A stretch of 64,000 bases of DNA from Owenia fusiformis (lineage: Eukaryota; Annelida; Polychaeta; Sabellida; Oweniidae): assembly GCA_903813345.2 (NCBI GenBank), contig CAIIXF020000010.1, forward strand, positions 6,007,169 to 6,071,168. Direction: 5' to 3'. The notes below the pieces were generated by a model. The model ran no database searches. It saw nothing but the letters and a program-made list of their open reading frames with translations, and was not told where the DNA came from. The position numbers and the translations under genes are program-made. Positions 29,501-41,500 of the stretch are shown here, piece by piece. Position 1 is the first letter of the stretch; each line of letters opens with the position of its first letter.

Positions 29501-32500
29501 TGAGAGGCAGAAATAATTCCTAGATGACCTGTCTTTACTGTAATCAAGATGCTATATATATATATTTTATATGTCTCTGCTCAAACAAAGCCAATTCTTC
29601 ACTTGAAACGATATAGCCAACATGATACAACATGAATTTGGATTAGTTATACATATATAAAGCCTATTGTTATCAAAACCCATAAATCCTCACCATATAA
29701 ATATACTTGTATTGATGACCAAAAACAGATATCAGGGGCGTAGCCAGCTTTCAATCAGGGGGGAGGGGGTGCGATCGCCAAAAAGATTTCGGTTTTCAGT
29801 CAGGAGGGTATGATTGTGGCCTAAGCAGCATTTTAAAGCTCCTTTCTTCTTCTTTCTCAGGGTTTTATTTTTATTGTTAAGGGGGAGGGGTGCGATCGCA
29901 CCCATCGCAAGCCCCCCTGGATACGCCTATGGATATTTTGGCAACTTCCACGTTTACCCCCCCCCCCTAATCATTTTTGCGCCCCCTCTAAATATCAGAC
30001 CAATCAGGCGTTGAGGCATGGATCAGGATACCCTGACTCCCAAGCTGTGCGACTTCTGGCAACTGCTACATCTACATGTACATTCCCGGAGAAAACGCTT
30101 TTGTCAAATATGGTCGTGTGTGGGCAAACACGGAGGAGGAGGAGAGGGGGGCGTGCATTGCGTGCGATCCCTCATCAGTTGTGTACCTTATTATCCCATC
30201 AAACAAAGTTCGGAGGGATATAGGGAACGCCTCCGTCCGTCCGTCCGTCCGGGCAATAACTCAAATACCGTTGGCCCGATTTTGTTCATATTTTGTACAC
30301 ATATACCCTATGGGGATAGAAGTTCTGCTCGTAAGCCGATTTTCAAAATGGCTGCTCATTTCAAAATGGCGGCCATTTTAGTGCCGAATTTACAGTAATT
30401 TAGGTGCAATATGTAAAACTGTAATAGCAATATGTTTTAGATTTAAAAAAATTATATAGGACATATATAAAGCTAGAAATGTAGATATTAAAGAAGCGCA
30501 TGGCAGCCATCTTGAAAAATGGCGGCCTTTACTTGTTATTTTACGATTTTTGCTGTAACTCGAAAAGTAGTGGAGCGATTTTGTTCATATTTGGTATGTG
30601 AATACTATAAACATTGCACACTGTCTAAAGACACTTTTGGTAGAAGGTGGCCATTTTAAAAAATGGCCGCCATTTTGAAAAATGGCCGCCATTTTAACCT
30701 ATTTTACTATAACTCGAAAAGTAGTGGAGCGAATTTGTTCATATTTGGTATGTGAATACTATAAGCATGACACACTATCCTATGACACTTTTAGTAGAAG
30801 GTGGCCATTTTGAAAAAAATTTTGAAAAATGGCCGCCATTTTAATGTATTTTATAATAATTCGAAAAGTAGTGAAGCGATTTTGTTCATATTTGGTATGT
30901 GAATACTGTAAGCATGGCACACTGTCTAATGACACTTTTGAAAAATGGCCGCCATTTTAACATATTTTACAATTACTCGAAAAGTAGTGGAGCGATTTTG
31001 TTCATATTTGGTATGTGAATACTATAAGTATGGCAAATGGTCTAATGACACTTTTGGTAGAAGGCGGCCATTTTGAAAAATGCCTGCCATTTTTGCTATA
31101 TAGTTTGTTTGTAAAAACGCCATCCATGGTTGTTCGATGGGATTCGCTACGCTTTGGCGTTGCCGTTGTTCTGGTTTTTGTATGAATTCCTCCCGAATAG
31201 TTATGCTAGAGGGGTTCTGATATTTATTTCTGTTTTCAAATGAAATAATTTCACCCTTGCCCGACTGGCTTGTAGATAATGCATGAATCAAATAGCATGG
31301 AGATCAGATAATTAGATTGATTCGTCTTTTCGCGCAATCAGATGAATTAACTTATTGTTTTCTCAGATTAAAAGGCAGTTTGAAGCTACTTTTGGAATAT
31401 ATTTTGGTTTAATCGGGTATCATTCTCTGTGATATTTTGAGTCCGGATCAGATGTTATAATATTGAATGATACTTTCTGTGATATTGGATTAAACATCAA
31501 TATAAGATGTTATCACAAATATTAATCATAGGATTTTACATAGTGAAAACTTAAGTTATGTTGCTTAATCGAGGTTCCTCTCTAGACTCAGACTGAATAT
31601 CCGCCCCTCAGACCCTAGGTTATAATCTATATTCACTGATAAGTCTTTACAATATCTCAAGTTTATGGTTTTATTACCTTTAGTTCAATGGGAGCCTTAT
31701 CAGCGAAGATAGTTCAAAGGAAGCAAATATGCCGTTTTATAACCTTAACTTAATATAAATGAAATGTAAAAATACGAATTGTTCTTTAAATTACACAACA
31801 CAACAATTACTTTTTTCAATTATAGTAAAAATAGTAATGAGGTAAAGAAAATAAGACTACATTGATTCTTAAATGACATACCTTACTTTGCGATATAATA
31901 CTCTTGTCTCTTTGGATCATTACTGAGATAATTTATCACGTCAGCCTATTCTTTCAATATGTTCCCCAAAAATTTGAAGTCAGTATGAGCTCAAATATTG
32001 AATGGTAAAATATGCCTCTCCTCAAGTTTCTGTAAATATGTTGCAGGGAGGTGATATCTCAAGCCAGAAGACCCAGAATCTCATAATGGGACTGAAAGAC
32101 CAGCTAGAGAAAGCAAAGGGTGAGCTTAAAGACAAGAATGGACAGATTATGGGCCAAGCTGCCACTGTGAAACAACTTGAGGCTGAGCTTAAGAAACGTC
32201 CAGGTGGACAGGGAGCTAAGGCTGCAGCTATCATTGCTGCTAATGCTAATGGCCCTAATGATGTAAGTTCATATAATAGAGTAAAGTTCTATGAAATTTA
32301 CTTTTATTCAGAATTTTTAGACCCAAAATTGTGTGAGCCAAAAACTCAGCACAATAAAATATTCATCATGAAAGAGTACACCATTCATATATTTCTTTTT
32401 TTTGAATAGTTATATGTACAGTAATCCATTTTATTCTGACACTTATCTGGTTTAAATTTTAAAAATACACTTCATTATAATAACATTGATACACTGGTGC

Positions 32501-35500
32501 ATCATTGTGAATTTGTAAAAGAATTAATCACTAACATGTTGACACAAATTAATCTTTTTCATTTGCAATAAGGTTATGTCTGGTTATATCAACATTAACA
32601 TCTTTAGCCTGTTATTATTGAACGATATAAACCAAATGTTTCTTGATCAGGGTAAAAATGAGGCCCGCCTCCAGAGACAAAACAAAGAGCTGACAAGTCA
32701 GGTGACTGCCCTGAAGAAGGAAAGGGAAGAACAAAAAGCTGCCATGAAGAAACTCCAAGCTCAATCTAAGGAGCAACTAGACCCAGAAGAGGTACTTTGA
32801 ATTGCTGATAACATGTTGATGATCTTTGCGCTTATGTTTTGATTTTCCAATTTGGGCTTACATGTACATGTATATCCCAGTTATACATAATTTCTGTCAA
32901 AAAGCTGAATTTTAGAGAAATATTTACAAATACTAATTCCACAATTTCAATTCTTTCAGCATTTAAGACCCTTTAAGCTTAGATTTTCTATTGTACTAAT
33001 TGTAGTTTCATAAAGTAAAGTGTATTGTCATGTCATTTTAGCATTGCATACTCATGGAGGACATACTGTATTGCTTGACCACTGACCAGTTGGCCCTGTC
33101 TTGCTACACCTGTCTACCCATTTCTCTATTCATATGTAACTTTAAACTTTCCAATCCAATTCCAATGTCAATCATTATAAGAAGGCAATTTCTGGTGGCT
33201 GACAAACCTCTGCTGCCACCTTTATGTTGGCTGACAAACCTATGCTGCCACCTTTATGTTGGCTGACAAACCTATGCTGCCACCTTTATGTTGGCTGACA
33301 AACCTATGCTGCCACCTTTATGTTGGCTGACAAACATATGCTGCCACCTTTATGTTGGCTTAAAACCTATTTTTCACAAAACTATCATAGAGTGTAAAGT
33401 TGAGGCAATTTGAACTTACTTGATTCCAGATGAGACATGTTGCATCTTGTTGCCTTTAGATCTTTATATTAGATGTTTTCACTAATCGCCAATTATCACA
33501 CAGTACTTTGTGATTCTTATATTCTTAGATTATACAGAGCTTAACTTACAAGATGCTTATTCCTTTTCTGGGCATAGAACTACATGTATATATGGTTGTA
33601 CAGTAACTATAGTAACCTGTATCTAGTAGGTATGAAGCTGTAGAGAGAGGATCGAATCAACAAGTGACAGGTAAAATATAAGTCATGAAATGCATACCAT
33701 ATAACCATTTCAATATGATTAGAACAAAATAAGTGATTAATGCAATATTACAGTGTTTTACTAAAATTAGTTGCTTTGTATTTTTTCTTACTTTATTCTG
33801 TGCACAACCTTGGCTGTATAAAGATTTTGCTTTTACATGAATTTAATATTACATGCATCCTAATCAAGAAATTATCATTTTCAGAGTCTGGACCTTGTAT
33901 TGGCCTTGCAGTGAGGTCAACTAATGGAGAGATTCATTTACCTAATGTACACCTTATACATGTATATAACTCCCTTTTTGTTGTCCTTTGCACTTATTCA
34001 TAAAACAATTCTGATGGGCCAAGTTATTTCCTCCTCTCTAGGTTGATTCCCATGTTCACTCCTGAGAATTTAAGCCACTTTACTGTACCTCCAGTTTCCT
34101 TGATATACATCTGAAGGTGGCAAGATTGAATTCCAGAGAGTCTACTATTACATACATTATGTCACCTATAACATGAAATAAATGGTTTTTAAAGTGTTTT
34201 ATTTTTTATGCATGTCATGCATGTTTTTATGTCATAATTCAGTCTGATGCATGAGATATCTGCCAGTTTTCCCAAATCTTGTTTGAAAAATATTTTGAAT
34301 GTTGTCTTTGATTATTGATTCTATGATATGAATAATATTACATTTGTAAAAATTGAAAATATTTAATTGTAATAACAAATGAGATAAATCAAATATAATT
34401 TAACTATTGCAACTAAAAGATTAGCATAATTACATGAGCATATTCAATTTAAATACACACATTTCGATAAATTTACTTTAAACAATTATTTTAGAAAGCG
34501 GCAGGGAAAAAGCATGAAAAGATCCTGAAAGAGTTAGAGAAAAAGCTCGAAAGTGCAACGAAGAAACTAGAAAAACAGGATGCAACACTGAAGAAAACAG
34601 AAGCAGAACTAGCTGACAAAACTAAGGTAAAATCTCAGAGGGTGTCGTTGGTTTTACAATCTGGCATAAATGATGTGTGATTATTGGATTCAAAAACAGT
34701 GCTTTAAATACAGTGTTCTCCACAGGATTTTTTCTCAAAATTCTCATTTCACAGTTCAGACTAAACTTGGTTAAAATGTGCCCATTTTCATGCTCTTCTC
34801 ATTTTCAAGTGAGTGCAAATGGTTTTTCAGGTTGGTGCATGCCTGTTTTTAAAATCTCATGTGGGTGCTGTATCCACTTGCTTTTAACAAAACTAAGGAA
34901 ATATAATACACCCATCTTAGCACTACATATATTGTATATTACATGTTTAATCCAGGCACATAAGACTGCAGAGGATGAATTACGTAAACTGAAGGCAGAG
35001 CTGGATCTCCTGGGTGTGGCAGCCAGTGAGGGTGTGGAAGCTGCAGCTAAGGCCAAGGAACTGGAGGGTGAGGTGAAACGACTTGAAAAGGAGAACAAAG
35101 AATTGGCTGATAATTTTAACAGTGAGAGGGTAAGATGTTGTTAATACTCTTTTTATGTCACCACCACAAGAGGTGACATATTGTTATAGCCTCCAACATT
35201 TTTGTGGATAGTGTTTGGCAGTTGGCATCTGTAACTTTGCATATTTTTGTCGGAGCATTAAATTTTATTTAAATGCAACAATTATTTGATCATATTCAAT
35301 GTGATGTTAAGATTATTGTCTCGAGTCTATTTTTAGTTGAATCCCCTTCCCTTGGAACTTTCACCAGCAATGCATTGAATGGTGAACAGTTTAAATTATT
35401 GACTGCTCTCTATCCAATCAAATTCAAGCATTAAGATCGAGGTACTAACACAATTACTGTTTGTGTGTAGGTTCTGCGTAAGAAGTACTACAACATGGTA

Positions 35501-38500
35501 GAGGACATGAAGGGAAAGATTAGGGTCTACTGTAGGGCCAGGCCTCTAAGTGGCTCAGAGAAAGACAGAGTAAGTAGATGACAGATCATGATTTAGTTCT
35601 TGTTTCAATCAACAGCCCATCCAGAATTTCTCTCTCCAATTAAGTCTGAAACAAAAGTAATGTTGTAATTTACATTTATACATGTTCTTCAACAAATATC
35701 TAATGTTTACTCTGCCCGATTCATTTAAAAACTGTAGGAATAATTAATCACTTGCATTTTGTTCTGTCATCGATTCATTTGCATATCAAATCATTGGATG
35801 TATGCTATATCATGTGATTCATTTATTCTAGGGCAACACATCAGTAATCAAGTCATTGGATGAGTACTCCATATCATGTGATACATTTATTCTAGGGCAA
35901 CACATCAGTAATCAAGTCATTGGATGAGTATTCCATATCATGTGATTCATTTATTCTAGGGCAACACATCATTTATCAAGTCATTGGATGAGTATTCCAT
36001 ATCATGTGATCCATTTATTCTAGGGCAACACATCAGTAATTAAGTCATTGGATGAGTATTCCATATCATGTGATACATTTATTCTAGGGCAACACATCAG
36101 TAATCAAGTCATTGGATGAGTATTCCATATCATGTGATGCATTTATTCTAGGGCAACACATCAGTAATCAAGTCATTGGATGAGTATTCCATATCATGTG
36201 ATACATTTATTTTAGGGCAACACATCAGTAATCAAGTCATTGGATGAGTATTCCATATCATGTGATGCATTTATTCTAGGGCAACACATCAGTAATCAAG
36301 TCATTGGATGAGTATTCCATATCATGTGATACATTTATTCTAGGGCAACACATCAGTAATCAAGTCATTGGATGAGTATTCCATATCATGTGATGCATTT
36401 ATTCTAGGGCAACACATCAGTAATCAAGTCATTGGATGAGTATTCCATATCATGTGATACATTTATTTTAGGGCAACACATCAGTAATCAAGTCATTGGA
36501 TGAGTACTCCATATCATGTGATACATTTATTCTAGGGCAACACATCAGTAATCAAGTCATTGGATGAGTATTCCATATCATGTGATTCATTTATTCTAGG
36601 GCAACACATCAGTAATCAAGTCATTGGATGAGTATTCCATATCATGTGATTCATTTATTCTAGGGCAACACATCATTTATCAAGTCATTGGATGAGTATT
36701 CCATATCATGTGATACATTTATTCTAGGGCAACACATCAGTAATCAAGTCATTGGATGAGTATTCCATATCATGTGATTCATTTATTCTAGGGCAACACA
36801 TCAGTAATCAAGTCATTGGATGAGTATTCCATATCATGTGATTCATTTATTCTAGGGCAACACATCAGTAATCAAGTCATTGAATGAGTATTCCATATCA
36901 TGTGATACATTTATTCTAGGGCAACACATCAGTTATCAAGTCATTGGATGAGTATTCCATATCATGTGATACATTTATTCTAGGGCAACACATCAGTTAT
37001 CAAGTCATTGGATGAGTATTCCATATCATGTGATACATTTATTCTAGGGCAACACATCATTTATCAAGTCATTGGATGAGTATTCCATATCATGTGATAC
37101 ATTTATTCTAGGGCAACACATCAGTTATCAAGTCATTGGATGAGTACTCCATATCATGTGATTCATTTATTCTAGGGCAACACATCAGTAATCAAGTCAT
37201 TGGATGAGTACTCCATATCATGTGATTCATTTATTCTAGGGCAACACATCAGTAATTAAGTCATTGGATGAGTATTCCATATCATGTGATACATTTATTC
37301 TAGGGCAACACATGAGTAATCAAGTCATTGAATGAGTATTCCATATCATGTGATACATTTATTCTAGGGCAACACATCAGTAATCAAGTCATTGGATGAG
37401 TACTCCATATCATGTGATACATCCCGAGGTCTCAAAGAGTTCCAGTTCGACCAGGTCTTTATGCCAGAAATAGGACAAGAAAAGATCTTTGAGGATACAA
37501 GTGTAAGTATTTATATTACAAATGACGTATAGCACATTCAAAAAACATGTCAGTATTATTATATTTCTTGTTTGGTCAATAATGGTTACAAAACAGTTAC
37601 ATGTATGTTTGATCGGTATAAGAAAAAGATACTTGATTTAAAGATGTTTAATATTATTTGATTTGAGAATTGATTTTGAGCAAAATCCAATGCAAAATGC
37701 CATAAAAGTTCAATATGATGCATTTGCATTTTTTGTTATCTAATCACTGTCAAAACTTGTTAAATCATTTCTCATCATCAGAGGGTAGTGTGGCTGGCAG
37801 GTGTGCATTCAGGGTAGTTCTAATTTAGAGATATTATTCCAGAACCTGATCCAGTCTGCAGTGGATGGCTACAATGTGTGTATATTTGCCTATGGCCAGA
37901 CAGGCTCTGGAAAGACATTTACTATGATAGGAGACAGAGAACAAAAGTTCCCAGGAATTGCCCCAAGAGCTTTTGATAAAATATATGAAGTGATAGAGGA
38001 AAACAAGTAAGCTCCAAATTCAATTTTTCTTTTTTCCTCTTATGTCTCTGGTCTTCCCATTATCTATTTCTCTTTCATTGTATGGTGCAGTATATACAGT
38101 GTACATTACATGTATGTACAGAGGATTGAACTCAATACTCATAACATATGATTTTTAAATTTTTCATACTAATTACAAATGTTACATGGAGAAGTACATG
38201 TATGTGGGTTATGTTTAAATAAATGGTGTCTTAAATGAATGCTTTTGAGTTAATTCAAAACATTTGCAGGCAAAAGTTCAAGTTTAAGGTGACCACCTAC
38301 ATGATGGAGTTATACAATGAGAAGCTGTTGGATTTATTTGGACATAAACAAGATGTAAGTACACTTTAGTACAGTAATAAAAACCATTAGAAATTCTTTA
38401 AGCTTGTAAATGATATGCCAAAAAATAAGCTATGGGCAGTCTTTCAATTTGTATGCAGCACTTACTATTAATAGTAGAAAAGTAGAATGGCGTCATGTAG

Positions 38501-41500
38501 AACCTGGCTCGTGAAAACATAAGCTATTTGTTAAATAGCTTATAAAGAATTTTATGATACTTCGCTCAAACACTCAATACACAATTATTATTGATTTCAC
38601 ATTATTCTATTTATGCACTGATACGCCCAATTACAAAGGGTGTCGAGTGCACATGCTTTGTACATTCCATTGTTATATTATCATGAAATGAATTATTGAT
38701 CTTTGATGTTGAATCTTAGTGAGACAAAAAGTATCAGCTTTAAAAGGTGTTTCGCTTTTCATGTTCTTACATGAATATTATTGATTTGTCAATAATCAAT
38801 AATATACATGTATATTATTAATTATTAGACATTATTAATATTAATGTTTACTTAATACTTATTGTTACACAGGAAATGTCTATTAATACAGAGATTATAC
38901 TGCATAGTCAATTAAAATTTCTTAAAGTGTGCGCCAAAGTTTAAAACTGCGCAGGCGCACCGCTCTCGCTAAACTATATAAAGAGATTACCACGGTACAC
39001 GATTCAGAGGTAAGCCAGGAAGGCGAACGATCTTCGTCTCGTGATGATTTCCCATATAATCGTAACCAGGGAAGTTTCACCATTGAAAATGAAAATTACT
39101 ATTAGATATACTTTGTAGATGTTATTTATGAAGCTATTTAGTGTTTGCATCAATCAAATGGCTCATTTTGAACATATAAAAAGTATTTGTGTTTTGTTTC
39201 CCAGGGAATTGTATTGTACGTAGTACACACATAAATAGTGTACATTATACAGTACTTGAATAGCCTGGTTTACATAATATTGAAGGGCATGCTGATTACA
39301 TGCACACGAGTACATGAATGAAGGCCTAATATTGATATACGTAGCTTGCATACCTAAATAAAAAATAAACTCTTCTAATCCCCTAATGTAAACACGGCGG
39401 TATACATAGCCCGATTTATCGGGGACTTTAAAGCCATTTCTCATTTGACTAGTAGTGTAGTTCAACGTAGAGATTAGAGTCACTTAGTTTCCTTTAAACG
39501 TAGAATTGCTTTGCTTCTATATTATATCATAGTACTAGTTTATTGTAAATACAATTATTGTAAATACAAATTTAGTTTACTTTATTAAAGTAGAATTGCT
39601 TTGCTTGTATTGATTATTAAATATTTTGTCATCATTTTTTTATTGTATAGGCTGATAAGGATGTAAGTAAATTGCATGCGCACATATGTGTTTGTAATAT
39701 GTATTAAACAATTAAAGATAAAGTGTCCGATAAGTGTGTTGTGTAGACTGAATATGTCTCACAGTATTAACATGTACATGTATTGTGTTCACAAATATAC
39801 CCATTTGTATTTGACATTTTAATTAATAAATGCCATATATAGGAGACCCATAGCTAGCTTTTACCAAGGGAGACCACTTTTCAAAAAACTTCCCTGTGGT
39901 TTATATTCGACACGTTGGCCCAAATCACTTGAAAAGTGGTTGAAATGGTGAAAACTGCACGATTTTGAAAGAATTTTTGAGCCTGTATAGGATGCATGAA
40001 TGGTACTTAAAGGAATCACTGTTTGAAAAAGTAATAACCACTGTATTAAAGAAGTTAACATAATTCCTAACTTATTTTATGCATGAACTATTTAACATGT
40101 TGAATGCATGCATGAACATGGCTAGTCTTCGTCAAAGTTTGTAGTAACAAGTCCCCACCCAGGACCCTTATATGTCTCATGTGTTATAACATGTCTTTTG
40201 TCTTTGTCTACCCCCATTCACCCCCTCCTGAATGCGAGAAACACCTTTAACATTACCCTGCATATTAAGTTAATCATCCCAATGAACAAAGTTTGGTATG
40301 AGTACATCCTCCAGTTTGTTTATTCACCCTATTTCTAGCTTATATCAATCAAAATAAGGAATCTTTTAAATAATAATTTATTCCACTTGAATATGCTACT
40401 CCAGAGAGTTGCTCATATTATAGAAGATCATAAGCCACAAAAGGGCATTTTGTATCTAGTTGAAACCCCATGCATGAACATGACATTAATCATATACATG
40501 TATTAATTAATTTCACATCATTCATTATTTCCATTGGCCAAGTTATTATGCAAGTTACAGATTAACATGTGGCATTTACGTAAATGTATTGCAGTTGTTC
40601 CTTTTGGCTAGCTTTTAGATGCATATTTTTGCATTGATCCTAAATAAGTCCAATATATTCTATTCTATTTGATCTATTTCAGTTCCTGAAATATTCTTTT
40701 AATCATTTTCTTAAATAATACTTTGTAACTCTATGGATAAAATGTCTATCTGTGTGGTATATTCCAGGACCAGATGATCATAAAGAAGGACAAGAAAGGC
40801 TTGGTGTTTGTCCAGGGAGCTGAAGTGAAGACTGCAAGCAGTTCCAAGGAGTTGAATGCACTCTTTGAGGAGGGTTCAAAGAACAGACACGTAGCCTCCA
40901 CAAGTGAGTAGTTGAAGAATTGAGTCCTACATGTATATCTGTTGTCCCTACCTGTTTTAATATCAGCACCACAAGTGGTGACATATTGATATGGTCTTCC
41001 AACTTTTTTGTGGATGGTGTTTGGTAGTTCATGTTTGGTATTCTGTGGTTGGCGCTTTGTGTTCTGCAAGTGGTGACATTTTGCATATTAATGCCACATT
41101 TTTTTCAATTGAAATCCTTAATAGAACTTCATTGTAATCAATATCAAATAAATTCATTATAGATGTTATTTTACTTGGAACTGATTGGGTGAATTGAGCT
41201 CTTCCTGACTCTTATCTTTGTTTTATTTATTCACAAGTTTTTCTGCATTTTTGAAATATCTGATCACAATTTATTGATTGTTTGTTTTAGAAATGAATGC
41301 GGAGAGTTCTAGATCCCATCTTATTATCAGTGTGATCATAGAGAGTACTAACAGGACTAGTGGGGTTGTCACCAAAGGAAAGGTATGTCACTTCATAACT
41401 ACCATTGATCACTAAATACATGCATGGAGCTGTCACCTCATATGTAGCTGTCACCTCATACTAGCTACCTTCTTTTCATGTACTACTGTCTCTTGTTATA

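Larger units (their letters stand above)
13190..32046 (+). other. 18.9-kb kinesin intron hosting a gene and a transposon nest
   Basis: The donor gtgagt at 13190 and the acceptor ttgcag at 32041-32046 join in phase 0. The flanking exons encode related segments ([14 protein letters not shown] and [14 protein letters not shown]), so the intron sits between two duplicated coiled-coil exons. It holds the METTL27-like gene on the minus strand, the two large ATCCCATCGAAC-ended repeats, and several MITEs. In 19155-20790, 28040-29730 and 31180-32046 I see only AT-rich unassigned sequence. Confidence 0.85.

Noticed and set aside
35832-37423. CRISPR-like array or in-frame protein repeat
   Set aside because: The units have no unique spacers, the genome is eukaryotic, and 64 bp shifts the reading frame each unit with TGA in the second, so it is not a coding repeat.
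38868-39640. An LTR in the kinesin intron around the TATA box
   Set aside because: A plausible 5' end (tgttacacagg) exists, but I found no matching 3' end or target duplication.
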